Assembly: GCF_000499845.2 (NCBI RefSeq)
Contig: NC_023755.2
Span: forward strand, 6,888,847-6,952,846
Source: Phaseolus vulgaris
Lineage: Eukaryota > Streptophyta > Magnoliopsida > Fabales > Fabaceae
Reading direction: 5' to 3'
Length of the DNA stretch: 64,000 nt
Below the pieces are notes generated by a model that was not told where the DNA came from, searched no databases, and saw only the letters and a program-made list of their open reading frames with translations. The first letter of the stretch is position 1, and every line of letters begins with the position of its first letter. This document shows, one piece after another, positions 58,574-64,000 of this stretch. The position numbers and the translations under genes were made by a program.

Positions 58574-58765
58574 CACAACTAGAAAATCATTAAATAGAAA
58601 CCAATTATAGAGATAAAAAATTAATTAGTTGCTATATGGATTAAATTAGATACTGTTTTAGAGCCAAAACAATTATTGGTATCTAAACTAGTTTCTATTA
58701 TTGATAAATAGTTTTTAAATTGATATTTAATTAACTACCTAGATTTTAAATACTAATTATTTAGA
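58574..58765. repeat. CACTA-type MITE end (half element)
   Basis: CACAACTAGAAAATCATTAA and about 190 bp beyond it match, in inverse orientation, the 61660-61860 end. No closing end is visible to its right, so it looks truncated. Confidence 0.55.
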
Positions 58766-59676
58766 TTTTAAAGTTCGTAACGTAAAAAAAACACTAAAAA
58801 ATAATATTTTTTCGTAATATATTAAACATGGTTAATCCGTCTTCATGTATAAAATAGTAAAAACATATAATTTATTAAAAAGTAATGGTTATCTGATAAA
58901 ATCAAATATAATTTTTTTTTGGTCATAATATATAATGACTTTAAAATAAATTATAAACATTTACAATTATGTTATCTATATTATTTAATAAAATTAATTA
59001 ATTTGTAGATCTAAAAATAATTAAATTATCTTAATTTAGCTTTTATTTTAATTATTTTAACTATCTTAATTAATTTTTTATTTTAATGTTAAAGAAAAAA
59101 AATAAGGATCATGACTTAAAAACATTAAAATTAGTAAATATTTAAAATTGATAAATTTTTATACTGATCCGATATTTTTTAATCAGACTCTTTATGTTTT
59201 GGTTGAGTTAGATTAGTCTCGAACGAAATAATAGGATAGTGATATATTATCTTCAAAAACAGATACCAGGTGGGCTTGTGTGAACATGAATTTAAGCAAA
59301 TAAAAAATAAGTGTTAAAAAATGAGATGAAATGAGTCTAAAGAAAAAATAAATATAGTAATACCAAAAGATAAGAATGATAAATAAATGAAAAGTCATTG
59401 TATGCATCCATAACGACTGAGTCAATTTTGATACACGCAATTGATTGTTTATTGAGATATGTGTTTTCCTGTGTACTTTGAAAGTAACGTGCTTGTGTAG
59501 AAGTCAAGATTTTAAAGTAAAAACAGAGAAAATCCAAAAGAATATACGCGTAATTTTGAACCAAAGAGAACGTGTGATAGTATTATTTGGAGTTAAGCTC
59601 TAGGAGATTTTCTGATTATGCAAATGGTACGTTGAGTAATATAGTGATATTTGAATGATTCAAAGTTCACATCTAG
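58766..59676. other. AT-rich upstream region of the GST gene
   Basis: No ORF supported. Long A/T runs; nothing recognisable besides the TATA box at its right end. Confidence 0.5.
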
Positions 59677-59685
59677 CTATAAATA
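59677..59685 (+). promoter_or_regulatory. TATA box of the GST gene
   Basis: CTATAAATA, 80-88 bp before the start codon, in the correct orientation; usual spacing for a plant gene with a short leader. Confidence 0.7.
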
Positions 59686-59764
59686 TGAAGGTGCGAGTGT
59701 TGTTTTGTAATGCAAATGAGTTTGGTATTTCAATGTTCTTGATCATTTCTGTTCTTGAAGTTGA

Positions 59765-63281
<3,517 letters not shown>

Positions 63282-63536
63282 GTATAAAGGTTCCACGTAT
63301 GCAAGTGTTGGTTTTATTTTAGCTTTCCATTAAATAATATTTTTGCAGACATTTTGATGTGCAAAATTCTTGCTTTCTGTAAAAGTATAATTTAAAAGAA
63401 AAGTTATATATCATGGCGCAAGTATATTAATTAATTAATTTTATTTATACATAATTAAAAAGAATATTTGAAAGAAATATTCCATTGTTAAATAGGCATT
63501 AGCAACATCAATAAGTAGATGGGTGTTTGTTGTTAA

Positions 63537-63770
63537 CATTACTAGAAAATTATTAATTATTAAGATTTTTTAATTATTAATCGTAGAATTTAAAATAATT
63601 AATATTTAATTTTTTATAGTTAAATAGATATCAATTTAGAAATTATTTTATAAATTTTATTAATAATATAAATTATTTTATATATCAATACTTTTTTTTA
63701 ATTTTTAAGATAATATCTGATTTAATTAATTATTTTTTATTTTTAAAATTAATTTTCTTTTAATATAATA
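63537..63770. repeat. MITE-like end downstream of the GST gene
   Basis: CATTACTAGAAAATTATTAA resembles the CACTACTAGAAAAATCATTA end at 61860 (inverse), followed by a similar AT-rich body. The right end is not clear. Confidence 0.4.
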
Positions 63771-63895
63771 TTACTTAGAAAAATTAATAATGAATATAGG
63801 TATCATCTATGGGTAATGGTGTACCATCCTTGGATAATGGTGTATTTCAATTATATAAAAAGTTATTTGTGCATTACGTGCAAATATTTTTCTAT

Positions 63896-63897
<2 letters not shown>

Positions 63898-63936
<39 letters not shown>
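63898..63936. repeat. (AT)n microsatellite
   Basis: About 19 uninterrupted AT units. Confidence 0.95.
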
Positions 63937-63937
<1 letters not shown>

Positions 63938-64000
63938 GGTGTAGTTAGATTAGATATGAAATTATCTCTTTGTGTAATTTTCCTTTTCCATCGGTGATAT

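Overview
The window is a repeat-dominated stretch of plant nuclear DNA. It is AT-rich, has plant introns with GT/AG borders, and carries Copia, Gypsy, LINE, CACTA and hAT sequences plus plant-type PPR and tau-class GST genes. The style of the sirevirus-like LTRs, the GST and one dispersed repeat suggests a papilionoid legume; that is an inference, not a proof. The only gene that looks functional is a two-exon tau-class glutathione S-transferase at 59765-63281 (+). Nearly everything else is transposon sequence or broken genes.

Layout. 1-6127: a sirevirus-like non-autonomous LTR element (5' LTR cut by the window edge) with a gag gene and a second ORF but no pol. 6128-10487: remains of a CACTA tnpA gene, a sirevirus-like LTR with a gag scrap, and a LINE tail. 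10488-11606: unique DNA with a possible captured gene start. 11607-19372: scraps of a DYW-type PPR gene around a compound repeat module (called Q here) that is split by a 1.8-kb solo LTR. 19373-29721: a second module, in the order Q, 62-bp palindromic satellite, R, CACTA with tnpA, sirevirus LTR, LINE. 29722-42520: a Copia element (282-bp LTRs, TSD TCTTT) that has itself received a complete second copy of the gag+ORF2 element (30490-36881, TSD ATTTG), a 626-bp solo LTR and a GC-rich 1.1-kb insert. 42526-44880: the LINE tail and mostly featureless AT-rich DNA. 44883-48157: two PPR pseudogenes back to back. 48745-58500: the third module, with the longest CACTA copy (tnpA and tnpD, both on the minus strand). 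58574-64000: MITE ends and the GST gene, whose intron holds a TRIM-type element inside a CACTA-type MITE.

How the parts relate. The Q-satellite-R-CACTA module occurs three times, and PPR fragments sit at its borders, so the locus grew by repeated segmental duplication. The copies at 6-10 kb and 26-30 kb share a sirevirus+LINE interruption of tnpA that the 55-kb copy lacks, which gives a relative order of events. The two gag+ORF2 elements are the most unusual item: they keep LTRs, primer site, polypurine tracts and a conserved 400-residue second ORF, and they are dense in the near-palindrome AACAACCGATTGTT.
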